From an uncultured delta proteobacterium (GTDB lineage Bacteria > Myxococcota_A > Polyangia > Polyangiales > Ga0077539): 21,326 bases of DNA. The notes below the pieces were generated by a model. The model was not told the DNA's origin. It ran no database searches and saw only the letters and a list, made by a program, of their open reading frames with translations. The DNA lies in assembly GCA_903885885.1 (NCBI GenBank), contig CAISKJ010001118.1:1-21326 (forward strand). The letters are read 5' to 3'. Every line of letters begins with the position of its first letter. The first letter of the stretch is position 1. The translations under genes and the position numbers were made by a program. Of the stretch, positions 7,151 to 14,320 are shown piece by piece.

Positions 7151-8824
7151 ATGGCGGCCGACGGCGACCCGCGCAACGACCCGATGCACGTGCTCTGCGA
7201 GATGAGCGCGCGGCTCAACCACGCCGGCGACGAGGCCGCCGTGTACAACGTCGTCGCCGCCTTCGCGCCGCGCGTCACCCGCGCGCACTACACCGGCGTC
7301 ACGCTCTGCGTCGACGGCGTCGAGGGCGAGGCCGACGTGGTGATGCTCGCCGTCGACGCGGGCGAGCTGCCGCCGCGCGCGCGCGTCTCCACGCGCGGCA
7401 CCGTGTTCGAAGCGGTCATCGCCGACGACCACGCGATGATCCGCAACGACCTGGCCCGCTTCGAACAGCACGACGGGCTCGCGCACCTGGGCCTGCGCGC
7501 GATCGTGCACGCGCCCCTCGTCGACGGGCGCCAGCTCATCGGGACGCTGCACGCCTCGTCGCGCGCGCCCGGCGCCTTCTCCGACGCCGACGCCACGGTG
7601 CTCACGCACGTCGCCGCGCTCGTCACCGCCGCCCTCGCGCGCGTGCGCGCCCGCGCCGAGGTGCTCCGCGCGCGCGCCGCCGCCGAGGTCGCGAGCCGCG
7701 CCAAGAGCGAGTACCTCGCGCACCTCTCGCACGAGATTCGCACGCCCCTCAACGGCGTCATCGGGATGATCTCGCTCCTCCAGCAGACGCCCCTCAACGC
7801 CGAGCAGGTGGAGTACGTGAGCACCATCCGCGCGTCGGGGGAGGCGCTGCTCTCGATCGTGAGCGACGTGCTCGACTTCTCGAAGATCGAGGCCCACCTC
7901 GTCGAGCTCGAAGAGCGCCCCTACGAGGCCCGCGTCGTGGTGCGCGACGCGGTCGACATCGTGTCGGCGCAGGCGCGGCAGAAGGGCCTCGACCTCGTCG
8001 TCGACGTCGACGCCGCCGTGCCGCGCTGCTGCCGCGGCGACCCCGTCCGCCTCCAGCCGAGCCTCGTCAATCTGCTCTCCAACGCGGTCAAGTTCACCCG
8101 TCAGGGCCGCGTGCGCGTCACCGCCGGGGCCGACCTGCCGGCCTCGCGCGCGGCGCCGGTCACCCTGCGCTTCCGCGTCGAAGACACCGGCATCGGCGTG
8201 CCCGCCGACCGCCTCGATCGGCTCTTTCGCCCCTTCTCGCAGGCCGACGCGAGCACCGCGCGGCGCTACGGCGGCACGGGCCTCGGCCTCGCCATCGCCA
8301 AGCGCCTCTGCGAACTCCTCGGCGGCGCCATCGAGGTCGAGAGCACCCCCGGTCGGGGCACCACGTTCTCGTTCACCGTGCAGGTGCGCCGCGCGGAGTC
8401 GGGCGACAGCCGCCCCGCGCGCACGGCATCGACGCTGCCGTCGCTCGCCGCGCGCTCGTCGCTGCGCGTGCTCGTGGCCGAAGACAACCCGGTGAACCAG
8501 CGCGTCGCCGAGATGATGCTCCGCAAGAACGGCTTCGCCGTCGACGTGGTGTCCAACGGCCTCGAGGCCCTCGAGGCCCTCACGCGCCGCCCCTACGACG
8601 TCGTGCTGATGGACGTGCAGATGCCCGAGCTCGACGGGCTCGAGGCCACGCGGCGCATCGTCGAGCGCTACGGCGACGCGCGCCCCAAGATCATCGCCAT
8701 GACGGCCAACGCGCTGCGCGGCGACCGCGAGCTCTGCCTCGAGGCGGGCATGGACGACTACGTCGACAAGCCCGCCCGCGCGACCGACCTCGTGGCCGCC
8801 ATCGGCCGCGTGCTCACGCTCTGA
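7151..8824 (+). CDS. Soluble hybrid histidine kinase: GAF-HisKA-HATPase-REC
   Basis: This is a 557-residue protein with no membrane helix. It has a GAF-type sensor at about residues 15-165. The HisKA box contains HLSHEIRTPLNGVIGM with phospho-acceptor His194. The HATPase domain shows the N box (SLVNLLSNAVKFT), G1 box (VEDTGIGVP), F box (LFRPFSQAD) and G2 box (GGTGLGLAIAKRL). The receiver domain (about 437-555) has VAEDNPVN acidic residues, phospho-acceptor Asp488 in LMDVQMPELDG, and the switch Thr and Lys in MTANAL and DKPA. All catalytic residues are present. The start ATG has GAGGAG (7142-7147 region) just upstream. The gene lies 64 bases after exbD in the same direction and ends 9 bases before the convergent sigma-factor gene. 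No obvious output regulator lies beside it. Confidence 0.95.
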   Translation: MAADGDPRNDPMHVLCEMSARLNHAGDEAAVYNVVAAFAPRVTRAHYTGVTLCVDGVEGEADVVMLAVDAGELPPRARVSTRGTVFEAVIADDHAMIRNDLARFEQHDGLAHLGLRAIVHAPLVDGRQLIGTLHASSRAPGAFSDADATVLTHVAALVTAALARVRARAEVLRARAAAEVASRAKSEYLAHLSHEIRTPLNGVIGMISLLQQTPLNAEQVEYVSTIRASGEALLSIVSDVLDFSKIEAHLVELEERPYEARVVVRDAVDIVSAQARQKGLDLVVDVDAAVPRCCRGDPVRLQPSLVNLLSNAVKFTRQGRVRVTAGADLPASRAAPVTLRFRVEDTGIGVPADRLDRLFRPFSQADASTARRYGGTGLGLAIAKRLCELLGGAIEVESTPGRGTTFSFTVQVRRAESGDSRPARTASTLPSLAARSSLRVLVAEDNPVNQRVAEMMLRKNGFAVDVVSNGLEALEALTRRPYDVVLMDVQMPELDGLEATRRIVERYGDARPKIIAMTANALRGDRELCLEAGMDDYVDKPARATDLVAAIGRVLTL

Positions 8825-8833
8825 GCGAGCGGC

Positions 8834-9415
8834 TCAGGCCGCGAGGCCCATGTGCTCGCGCAGCGCCACGCGGGTGCGCCACAGGCGGCTCTTCACCGCA
8901 GCCACGGGCTGGCCCACGCCGTCGGCGATCTCGGCGCACGACTCGCCGTCGAGCGACTGCTCGAGGAGGCTGCGCTTCTCTTCGGGGAGCGTCTCGATGT
9001 GGGTGAGCGCGCGCTCGAGCTCGACGCGCGAGAGGAGCCACGACTCGGGGTCGCAGAAGCTCGTGCCCGCCTCGAGCGAGCGCTCGGCCTCGGGCCACAC
9101 CTTCTCGGTGTACTTGTCGGCCCCGCGGCGGCGGGCCACAGCGCGGCGGCGCTGGTAGAGGGCCGCGTTCACCACGATGCTGTACATCCAGCTCGCCACG
9201 GCGGCGTCGCCGCGGAAGCGCTCGGCGTGGCGCAGCGCGCTCACCATGCCCTCCTGCACCGCGTCCCACGCGTCGTCGTCGTTGCGCGTGATGCGCAGCG
9301 CAGCGTGGAAGAGCCGAGCCTCGTACGAGCGAAACGCAGCCTCGACCTTCTTGCGGATCTCGGGGCTCACGGGCTGCATCCCAACGGGCGACTCGACGGC
9401 GTTCTCGACGATCAT
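8834..9415 (-). CDS. ECF-type RNA polymerase sigma factor
   Basis: This is a 193-residue protein from the ATG at 9415, preceded by an AGAGAGAAG purine run; an upstream ATG at 9475 in the same frame would add 20 residues. Region 2 is clear: FRSYEARLFHAALRITRNDD, then DAWDAVQEGMVSALRHAERF, and AAVASWMYSIVVNAALYQRR for -10 recognition. Region 4 has TLPEEKRSLLEQSLDGESCA followed by EIADGVGQPVAAVKSRLWRT, the helix-turn-helix for the -35 element. There is no extra C-terminal domain. No anti-sigma (zinc-finger or membrane) gene is next to it, so control may be by a distant factor or by the convergent hybrid kinase; the latter is inference from position only. Confidence 0.92.
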   Translation of the reverse strand: MIVENAVESPVGMQPVSPEIRKKVEAAFRSYEARLFHAALRITRNDDDAWDAVQEGMVSALRHAERFRGDAAVASWMYSIVVNAALYQRRRAVARRRGADKYTEKVWPEAERSLEAGTSFCDPESWLLSRVELERALTHIETLPEEKRSLLEQSLDGESCAEIADGVGQPVAAVKSRLWRTRVALREHMGLAA

Positions 9416-9504
9416 GGTGCTTCTCTCTTCGAAGGGCTTCGGCGCGTCGGGGGCGACACGCGCGATGTCACCCATTGAGCAACGCGCGTGCCGCGGTAGT
9501 TGCC

Positions 9505-9516
9505 CTTGAATTCAAG
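9505..9516. promoter_or_regulatory. 12-bp perfect palindrome CTTGAATTCAAG upstream of sigma gene
   Basis: CTTGAATTCAAG is a perfect palindrome of AT-rich character in very GC-rich DNA, about 90 bases upstream of the preferred sigma-factor start on the minus strand. It could be an operator or overlap a promoter (-35-like TTGAAT). The function is inferred. Confidence 0.4.
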
Positions 9517-9555
9517 CGTTTTCGCGCACGCAGGGGGTGGATGATTTCGCGCGAC

Positions 9556-9582
9556 CCCATCGGGAGCATCCAACCCGATGGG
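9556..9582. repeat. Inverted repeat CCCATCGGG / CCCGATGGG
   Basis: Two perfect 9-bp arms (9556-9564 and 9574-9582) are separated by 9 bases. No T-run follows on either strand, so it is more likely a protein-binding site or RNA hairpin in the sigma-gene leader than an intrinsic terminator. Confidence 0.45.
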
Positions 9583-9753
9583 ATGATCCCTCACCTCGAC
9601 CCTCCCTCCGGGGGACTCCCTCGCGGCGGTGGGTTGGTGACTCCGTGGCACCTTGTCAGCGGGCATGATGGGGGGCCACACGACGGCCGCGCGATGAGAC
9701 TCCCCGACGACGATCCCACGCCACCGGCGGGGCCCCGGCGCTGCCCTCCCCCC

Positions 9754-9855
9754 CTACTGTTCGCGCGCGGGAGTGAGCGTGCCCGCGCGCAGGTCTACGG
9801 CGAGCGCCCGGCCGATGCCGCCGGACGCACCGAGGATGAGAACAGCGTTGGTCAC
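9754..9855 (-). pseudogene. 5' remnant of a short-chain dehydrogenase/reductase gene
   Basis: A 33-codon frame from GTG 9855 reads VTNAVLILGASGGIGRALAV and then DLRAGTLTPAREQ before a TAG at 9754-9756. The first 22 residues are the beta1-alphaA Rossmann start of SDR enzymes with the nucleotide-binding TGxxxGIG motif in the form GASGGIG. Nothing after the stop continues the fold in any frame down to the sigma gene. It therefore looks like the leftover 5' end of a deleted SDR gene. It is divergent from the DUF2256 gene, with 76 bases between their starts. SDR genes are often found beside DUF2256, which supports a once-intact neighbourhood. Confidence 0.6.
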
Positions 9856-9931
9856 CCTCGTCGTTGCGAGGCTCACCGAGGGGCGCCGGTGACCTCCGAA
9901 TCGTTGCACGAGAAACGCGCATCGAACGCAG

Positions 9932-10120
9932 GTGCCCAAAGGCGTCGCGAAGTCAGATCTCCCGTCGAAGACCTGCGCGGTCTGCGGACGTGGCTTTACG
10001 TGGCGCAAGCGCTGGGCGCGGTGCTGGCACGAGGTGCGTTACTGCTCCGAGCGCTGCCGCGGCGCGCGGCGCGCGGGCGCTCCTGCGGCGCCGATCCCGC
10101 GCGCTGCGGGCCGCGAATAG
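9932..10120 (+). CDS. DUF2256 family small cysteine protein
   Basis: This is a 62-residue protein from GTG 9932. It shows the hallmark of the DUF2256 (COG4338) family: KSDLPSKTCAVCGRGFTWRK, then a tryptophan/charged segment, then EVRYCSERCRGARR. The CxxC pair (residues 15-18) and the CSERC pair (about 38-42) probably bind zinc. The biochemical function of the family is unknown. In many bacteria it lies beside a cryptochrome/photolyase gene and an SDR gene; here only an SDR remnant is left upstream and no photolyase is in the window. The usual Pro of GRPF is Gly (GRGF). The family match is strong despite the small size. No clear ribosome-binding site is visible. Confidence 0.85.
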   Translation: MPKGVAKSDLPSKTCAVCGRGFTWRKRWARCWHEVRYCSERCRGARRAGAPAAPIPRAAGRE

Positions 10121-10271
10121 CACGCCCCCAAAGCTCGGCGGTCGCCCCGCGCCCGCGAGGGCGCGAGAAGCGCTTCGGTGACGCGGGCACACACGACGTG
10201 TACGCCCAGGTCGTCGGGAGAACGGTGCACGGGTACGCGCCTTCTGCCATGATCGGCTGACTGGGAATGGC

Positions 10272-10333
10272 GCGGACAGGCCCATGACCTCGATTGGGGA
10301 TGAACCTCGCGGGCCCTTGGATGCCCTGTCCGC
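10272..10333. terminator. Possible long-looped hairpin between DUF2256 and AI-2E transporter genes
   Basis: GCGGACAGG (10272-10280) and CCTGTCCGC (10325-10333) are perfect complements. Inner GGCCC and GGGCC arms (10279-10283, 10311-10315) could extend the structure. It lies just past the 3' end of the minus-strand operon and 150 bases past DUF2256, so it could act as a bidirectional terminator or processing hairpin. No T-run follows. The remaining bases 10121-10271 show no gene. Confidence 0.3.
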
Positions 10334-10350
10334 ATCCGCCCGCCTTCGCG

Positions 10351-11580
10351 TCACATGCGGTAGTTGTCGGCGGACGTCTCGGCCGCGTCGCCGTCGGGCG
10401 GCGGCACGGTGAGCCGCGGCGCGGGGAGGCTCGTGTCGAGGGTGCTCTGCGTGTCGAGCGTGTGCACGGGCACGGCGCCGTAGAAGCGCGTGGATTTGTA
10501 CCAGTCGACGAGCTCGTCGAGGAGCACCTTGAGCACCGCCGCGGCGGGCACGGCGACGAGCAAGCCGACGAAGCCGAAGGCCTTGCCGCCCGCGAGGAGC
10601 GACACGATCACCACCACGGGCGACAGGCCGATGCTGCCGCCCAGCACGCGCGGGGTGACCACCAGAATGTCGAGGAGGTGAATGGCGATCATGAAGCCCA
10701 CGACGGCCCCGACGGAGCACTGCCCCGACGTGTCGAGGGCCGCGAGGAGGGCCGCGATGGCGAGCGCGAAGAGGAAGCCCACGTAGGGGACGAAGGCGAT
10801 GAGGCCCGCGAAGATGCCCAGGCCGAGGCCCGCGGGGAGGTGCAGCGCGTCGAGGCCGAGCGCGAAGAAGGTGCCCAGAATGGACATGACGAGGAACTGC
10901 CCGCGCACGAAGCGTCCGAGCACCGCGTCGACCTTCTTGACCACGGAGACGAAGCGCCCGCGGGCGCGCTGCGGCACGAGCTCTTCGACGCCCTCGAGGA
11001 GCGAGTGCCAGCTCGAGAGGGTGTAGAACGAGAGGGCCAGCACGATGAGCAGCTCGATGGCCGTCTCGACGATGACGATGCTCGCGTTGGCGGCCGAGGC
11101 GACCACCGAGAGGGAGCCCTGCGCGACCGAGCTCGCGCGCTCGGCGAGCTGAGAGATCCACGCGTCGGTGGTGACCGGGATGCGCAGGTGAAAGCGCCGG
11201 CGCGCCCACAGGAGCGCGCGGCCGATGCGCGGGAGCCAGTCGTTCTGCAGGCGCGCGGGCACGACGCCCACGAGGGCCGTGAGGTGCTCGACGATGTCGG
11301 GCACGGCGATCCACAAGAGCCCGGTGGCGACGATGCCCACGAGCACGAGCACCACGAAGATGGCGATGGGCCGCGGGATGCGGCGCGCGTGGAGCCAGTC
11401 GACCGCGGGCGAGAGCACCCACGCGAGCGCCACGGCGGCGCCCACGAGCATCAAGATGCCGCGGAAGTACCAGAGCCCCGCGGCGACGAGCGCGAGGAGC
11501 AGCCACGGGAGGAGGTTGAGGCGGGGAGTGCCCTCACCCCCGTGGCGGTGCTGAATGGGGGTTGCGCGAGCGGGTTCCAT
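10351..11580 (-). CDS. AI-2E family transporter (PerM/UPF0118-like)
   Basis: This is a 409-residue inner-membrane protein from ATG 11580. It has the AI-2E-transporter pattern. An N-terminal pair of helices (LNLLPWLLLALVAAGLWYF, then LVGAAVALAWVLSPAVDWLH) is followed by a third helix (IAIFVVLVLVGIVATGLLWI). A long amphipathic periplasmic/cytoplasmic segment comes next. The C-terminal helices include the conserved GFIAFVPYVG-like stretch (AGLIAFVPYVGFLFALAIAA) and a terminal hydrophobic block with GGKAFGFVGLLVAVPAAAVLK. Family members export small molecules (AI-2, others) or act in ion homeostasis; the substrate here is unknown. It is the last gene of the minus-strand operon, starting 26 bases after the expected stop of the barrel gene. 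In the sequence as written the barrel frame reads in phase into this gene (see the frameshift). Confidence 0.9.
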   Translation of the reverse strand: MEPARATPIQHRHGGEGTPRLNLLPWLLLALVAAGLWYFRGILMLVGAAVALAWVLSPAVDWLHARRIPRPIAIFVVLVLVGIVATGLLWIAVPDIVEHLTALVGVVPARLQNDWLPRIGRALLWARRRFHLRIPVTTDAWISQLAERASSVAQGSLSVVASAANASIVIVETAIELLIVLALSFYTLSSWHSLLEGVEELVPQRARGRFVSVVKKVDAVLGRFVRGQFLVMSILGTFFALGLDALHLPAGLGLGIFAGLIAFVPYVGFLFALAIAALLAALDTSGQCSVGAVVGFMIAIHLLDILVVTPRVLGGSIGLSPVVVIVSLLAGGKAFGFVGLLVAVPAAAVLKVLLDELVDWYKSTRFYGAVPVHTLDTQSTLDTSLPAPRLTVPPPDGDAAETSADNYRM

Positions 11581-11606
11581 GCGCGGGGGGCGGGGCGTAG
11601 AGGGGA

Positions 11607-13233
11607 TCAGAAGCGGAACTGCGCCTCGAGGCGGATCTGCTGCTCGCGGATGGTCGAGCGCGCGTTGCCCGGGTCGCGCTCGATGAAGTGGTCGCTCCAC
11701 ACGAAGGACGCGAGGCCCACCTGGCGGTAGAAATAGAAGTGCACCGCGGCGCGATACTGAAACTCGCTGAGGGGCCGCGGGAGCGCCGAGGTGAACCCGC
11801 CCGCGGGGGGGGGTGCTCATCGCGCCGGGGAAGAAGCCGCCCACGTCGGCGCCGATGAGGAGGCGCCGCGGGACGATCAGCACCGCGAGCTGGGCGAGCA
11901 CCGAGGCCTGCACCGAGCCGAAGGCGAACTCGTTCTTGCCGTAGTGCTCGGCGCTGAGAAAGAAGCGGTTCCAGCGAAAGACGGCGAAGGCGTTCCACGC
12001 CACGTAGCGCTCGTCGGGGCGCTGATCCCACTTTACGCCGAGGTTGACGGCCAGCGTGAGGGGCACCGGGACGTAGAGCATCGGCGAGTCGAAGCGCGAG
12101 TAGCTGCCGATGAGGTTGATGCCGAGCTGCGCGCCGAAGTTGTACGAGAAGTTACGCTCGTCGCTGCGGAAGAAGCGCCCGCCGACGTTGCCGTTGAACT
12201 CGCCCGATCCCGCCGACGCGAAGGTGCGCAGGAGGAGCCGACGGCGGTCGTCGAGCGCGCCGCCGACCTCGACGGCCGCGCCGCTGCCCTGCTCGAAGGC
12301 CGAGTACACGTAGAACGCAGGGTCGAGCAGGAGCTGCCGCGCGGCCGACGTGACGAGCGAGGTGGAGAGCGAGCCCGACCCCGAGTTGATGTTCAGATAC
12401 CAGCGCCGCGAGAGCGGGATCTGAAACATCGCGAAGGTGAGGCGCACGCCGCGCTCGGCGCGGAGGTTCAACAGAAAGAAGCTGTTCTGCACGCCGGGGA
12501 TGGGCCCCAGGCCGCGGAGCTGGATGCGGTTGAAGGCCGCGTCGTCGGTCGTGGTGATCACGTCGCCGCCGGTCTGCGACACCTGGTGCGTGTAGCCCGC
12601 GCCCACGACGGCCGAGAAGCGCAGCGAGGGCGAGCCCTGGCACACGCTCACCGTCGGGTCGAAGCGACAGCCGAAGTCGGCGCAGTCGGTACGCCCGTCG
12701 CCGTCGTTGTCGAGGCCGTCGGCGCAGGTCTCGTCGGTGCGCTCGCCGTCCGAGTCGCCGTTGCGCCCGATGAGGTCCTCCGCGGTCTGGTCGGGGCCGA
12801 GCTCGGGCATCGGCGCGTCGACGCCCTGCGGCCCGGTGCCCTGCGCGCTGCTCGCGTTGGGGCTCTGCCACGAGCCCCGGCAGCGGTTCACGCCGGGACC
12901 CATGCAGTCCTGGTCGTCGCAGTCGATCATCCCGTCGCCGTCGTTGTCGATCCAGTCGCTGCAGCGGCCGTCGGTGTTCTCACCCGCGCCGCCCGCCTCG
13001 CACGCGTGGTCGTGAAAGCAGTCGGCGTCGGCGCAGTCGACCATGCCGTCGCCGTCTTCGTCGACGCGTCCCGTGCACACGGTCTCGTGCGCGGGCCTCG
13101 CCTGCGCGGGGCTCTGCGCCGTCACACCGGCGCCCGCGGGAACATCCCCGCCCGTCTGCGCGCCCGCCACCGCCGTCGAGGTCATCACCGCGAGCGCTGC
13201 CAGCGCGCCGCTCAGCCATCGCATGCTCTTCAT
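11607..13233 (-). CDS. Outer-membrane beta-barrel protein with three Cys/Asp repeats, frameshifted at a 9-C run
   Basis: The frame starts at ATG 13233 (GGGGAA just upstream) with a signal peptide (MRWLSGALAALAVMTSTAVA, cut near residue 26). Three DGxDNDGDGxxDCxDxxC-type repeats follow at about residues 53-72, 91-110 and 170-189. From about 205 to the end, alternating amphipathic strands (for example FNRIQLRGLGPIPG, RWYLNINSGSGSLS, FSYNFGAQLGINLIG) look like an outer-membrane barrel. The frame runs correctly to residue 476 (STPP). At the nine-G run 11805-11813 on the plus strand it shifts. Removing one base gives AGGFTSALPRPLSEFQYRAA and a further 45 residues ending RLEAQFRF, with the C-terminal Phe typical of barrels, and a TGA at 11607-11609. 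The repaired length is 541 residues. The start overlaps the previous gene by four bases (ATGA). The ligand is unknown. Confidence 0.82.
11805..11813 (-). repeat. Homopolymer of nine C (coding strand) at the frameshift site
   Basis: Nine consecutive C on the coding strand lie inside the barrel gene. With eight the barrel frame closes at 11607. With nine the upstream frame continues without a stop into the AI-2E transporter gene, ending at 10351. Such tracts are typical sites of sequencing error and also of slipped-strand phase variation. Confidence 0.9.
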
Positions 13234-14312
13234 CGCGTTCCCCTGTAGCCCGTTCCGATGCCTCGACCCATGCACACCTGGCCGCCGCGGCACACGTTGT
13301 TGCCGATGACCGTGGGGTTCCACGAGCAGTCCCAGTCGTCGCAGTCGGCGAAGCCGTCGTTGTCGTTGTCTTGCCCGTCGCTGCACGCCGCCATCGGGTC
13401 GCCGGCGCTCTCGCGGCAGGCCCGCTGCACGTTGGGGTCCGTCGCCTGCGAGCACGACCGATCGGCGCAGTCGACGTAGCCGTTGCCGTCGTTGTCGACG
13501 CCGTCGCGGCAGCGGTCGTAGGTGTTCTCCCCCGCCGTCGCGCAGCGCGCCGTGATCTCGGGGTTGCCCGCGCGCGTGCACGAGAAGTCGGCGCAGTCGA
13601 CGTAGCCGTTGCAGTCGTTGTCGCGGCCGTCGCTGCACGCGGCGAGGGTGTTCTCGGGGGCCGAGCTCGCGCAGCACGCGGGGTCGCTGTTGCAGAGGTT
13701 GTCGTCGCAGTCGACGTAGCCGTTGCAGTCGTTGTCCCTGCCGTCGGTGCAGCTCCCGGCCTCGGGGCCCGAGCGCGTGCAGCAGCGCGCCTCGCTGGTG
13801 CAGTCGCGGTCGAGGCAATCAACACGGCCGTCGCCGTCGTTGTCGTTGCCGTCGAAGCACGCCGTCTCGCGCGCGCAGGCCGTCACGTAGAACCCGTTGC
13901 GACACGAGAAATCCTGGCAGTCGGCGTAGCCGTTGCCGTCATCGTCGACGCCGTTGGCGCACTGCGCGTCGCTGAACTCGCGGCTGCAGCACACCTCGGC
14001 GATGTTCTGACAGTCGCGGTCGCCGCAATCAAACTGGCCGTCTTGATCGTTATCGACCCCGTCGGTGCAGAGCAGAAAGCCGTTCTCCGTGGTGCGCCGC
14101 GGGGGCACAATGGGAAACGACTCGGCGCAGGCCGTCGAGCTCATGAGGCAGTCGGAGTCTTCGCAGTCGGTGAGCCCGTCGCGGTCGTTGTCGCGGCCGT
14201 CGGTGCACAGCCCGGGACCGCGCTCGTAGCCCAGCGGCGGAGCGAGCGGGTCGGACCAGCACTGGGCCGTCGCGGCGACGAGCAGCAGGGCGAAGATGCG
14301 TACGTTTCTCAT
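13230..14312 (-). CDS. Exported Cys/Asp-rich protein with eight metal-binding-type repeats
   Basis: This is a 360-residue protein from ATG 14312. The N-terminus (MRNVRIFALLLVAATAQCWS) is a signal peptide; Cys18 could be a lipidation site, though TAQC is a weak lipobox. The rest is almost entirely eight copies of a 20-residue unit of the form CxDGxDNDxxGxxDCxDxxC, spaced by 15-30 residues (for example CTDGRDNDRDGLTDCEDSDC and CSDGRDNDCNGYVDCADFSC). The Asp/Asn spacing resembles thrombospondin type-3 and dockerin-like calcium loops and the MopE-type putative metal-binding motif; four Cys per unit imply disulfides or metal ligands. Similar repeats are common in Myxococcota secreted proteins. The next gene has three more copies and overlaps this one by ATGA, so the two products probably work together at the cell surface. 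The nuclease gene lies 8 bases upstream. The function is not known. Confidence 0.88.
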   Translation of the reverse strand: MRNVRIFALLLVAATAQCWSDPLAPPLGYERGPGLCTDGRDNDRDGLTDCEDSDCLMSSTACAESFPIVPPRRTTENGFLLCTDGVDNDQDGQFDCGDRDCQNIAEVCCSREFSDAQCANGVDDDGNGYADCQDFSCRNGFYVTACARETACFDGNDNDGDGRVDCLDRDCTSEARCCTRSGPEAGSCTDGRDNDCNGYVDCDDNLCNSDPACCASSAPENTLAACSDGRDNDCNGYVDCADFSCTRAGNPEITARCATAGENTYDRCRDGVDNDGNGYVDCADRSCSQATDPNVQRACRESAGDPMAACSDGQDNDNDGFADCDDWDCSWNPTVIGNNVCRGGQVCMGRGIGTGYRGTR

Positions 14313-14320
14313 CGGGTCTC

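Larger units (their letters stand above)
9416..9753. other. Non-coding stretch between sigma factor and SDR remnant
   Basis: No convincing gene is seen in these 338 bases. They contain the upstream region of the sigma-factor gene with two perfect inverted repeats (listed separately), a pyrimidine/purine-rich patch around 9595-9625, and a CGGGGCCCCG palindrome at 9728-9737. Open frames across it in all phases have no protein-like composition. Confidence 0.6.

Noticed and set aside
9475..10260. 261-codon plus-strand frame across the sparse region
   Set aside because: It has no protein-like pattern and overlaps the DUF2256 gene and the SDR remnant, both of which have clear family signatures in other frames.
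9996..10335. Short minus-strand frames between DUF2256 and the transporter as a missing SDR or photolyase part
   Set aside because: None shows a conserved motif of either family; composition is that of non-coding high-GC DNA.
10351..13818. A single minus-strand frame covering repeat, barrel and transporter regions as one protein
   Set aside because: The part above 13233 is a shadow of the 8-repeat gene, and the barrel-transporter fusion depends on the nine-C tract; the 65-residue barrel end in the other frame shows that two genes are intended.
13230..14312. The regular 20-residue Cys/Asp repeats as a DNA repeat array or CRISPR-like element
   Set aside because: Units differ at the DNA level, spacing is irregular, and conservation follows the protein motif, so this is a protein repeat.
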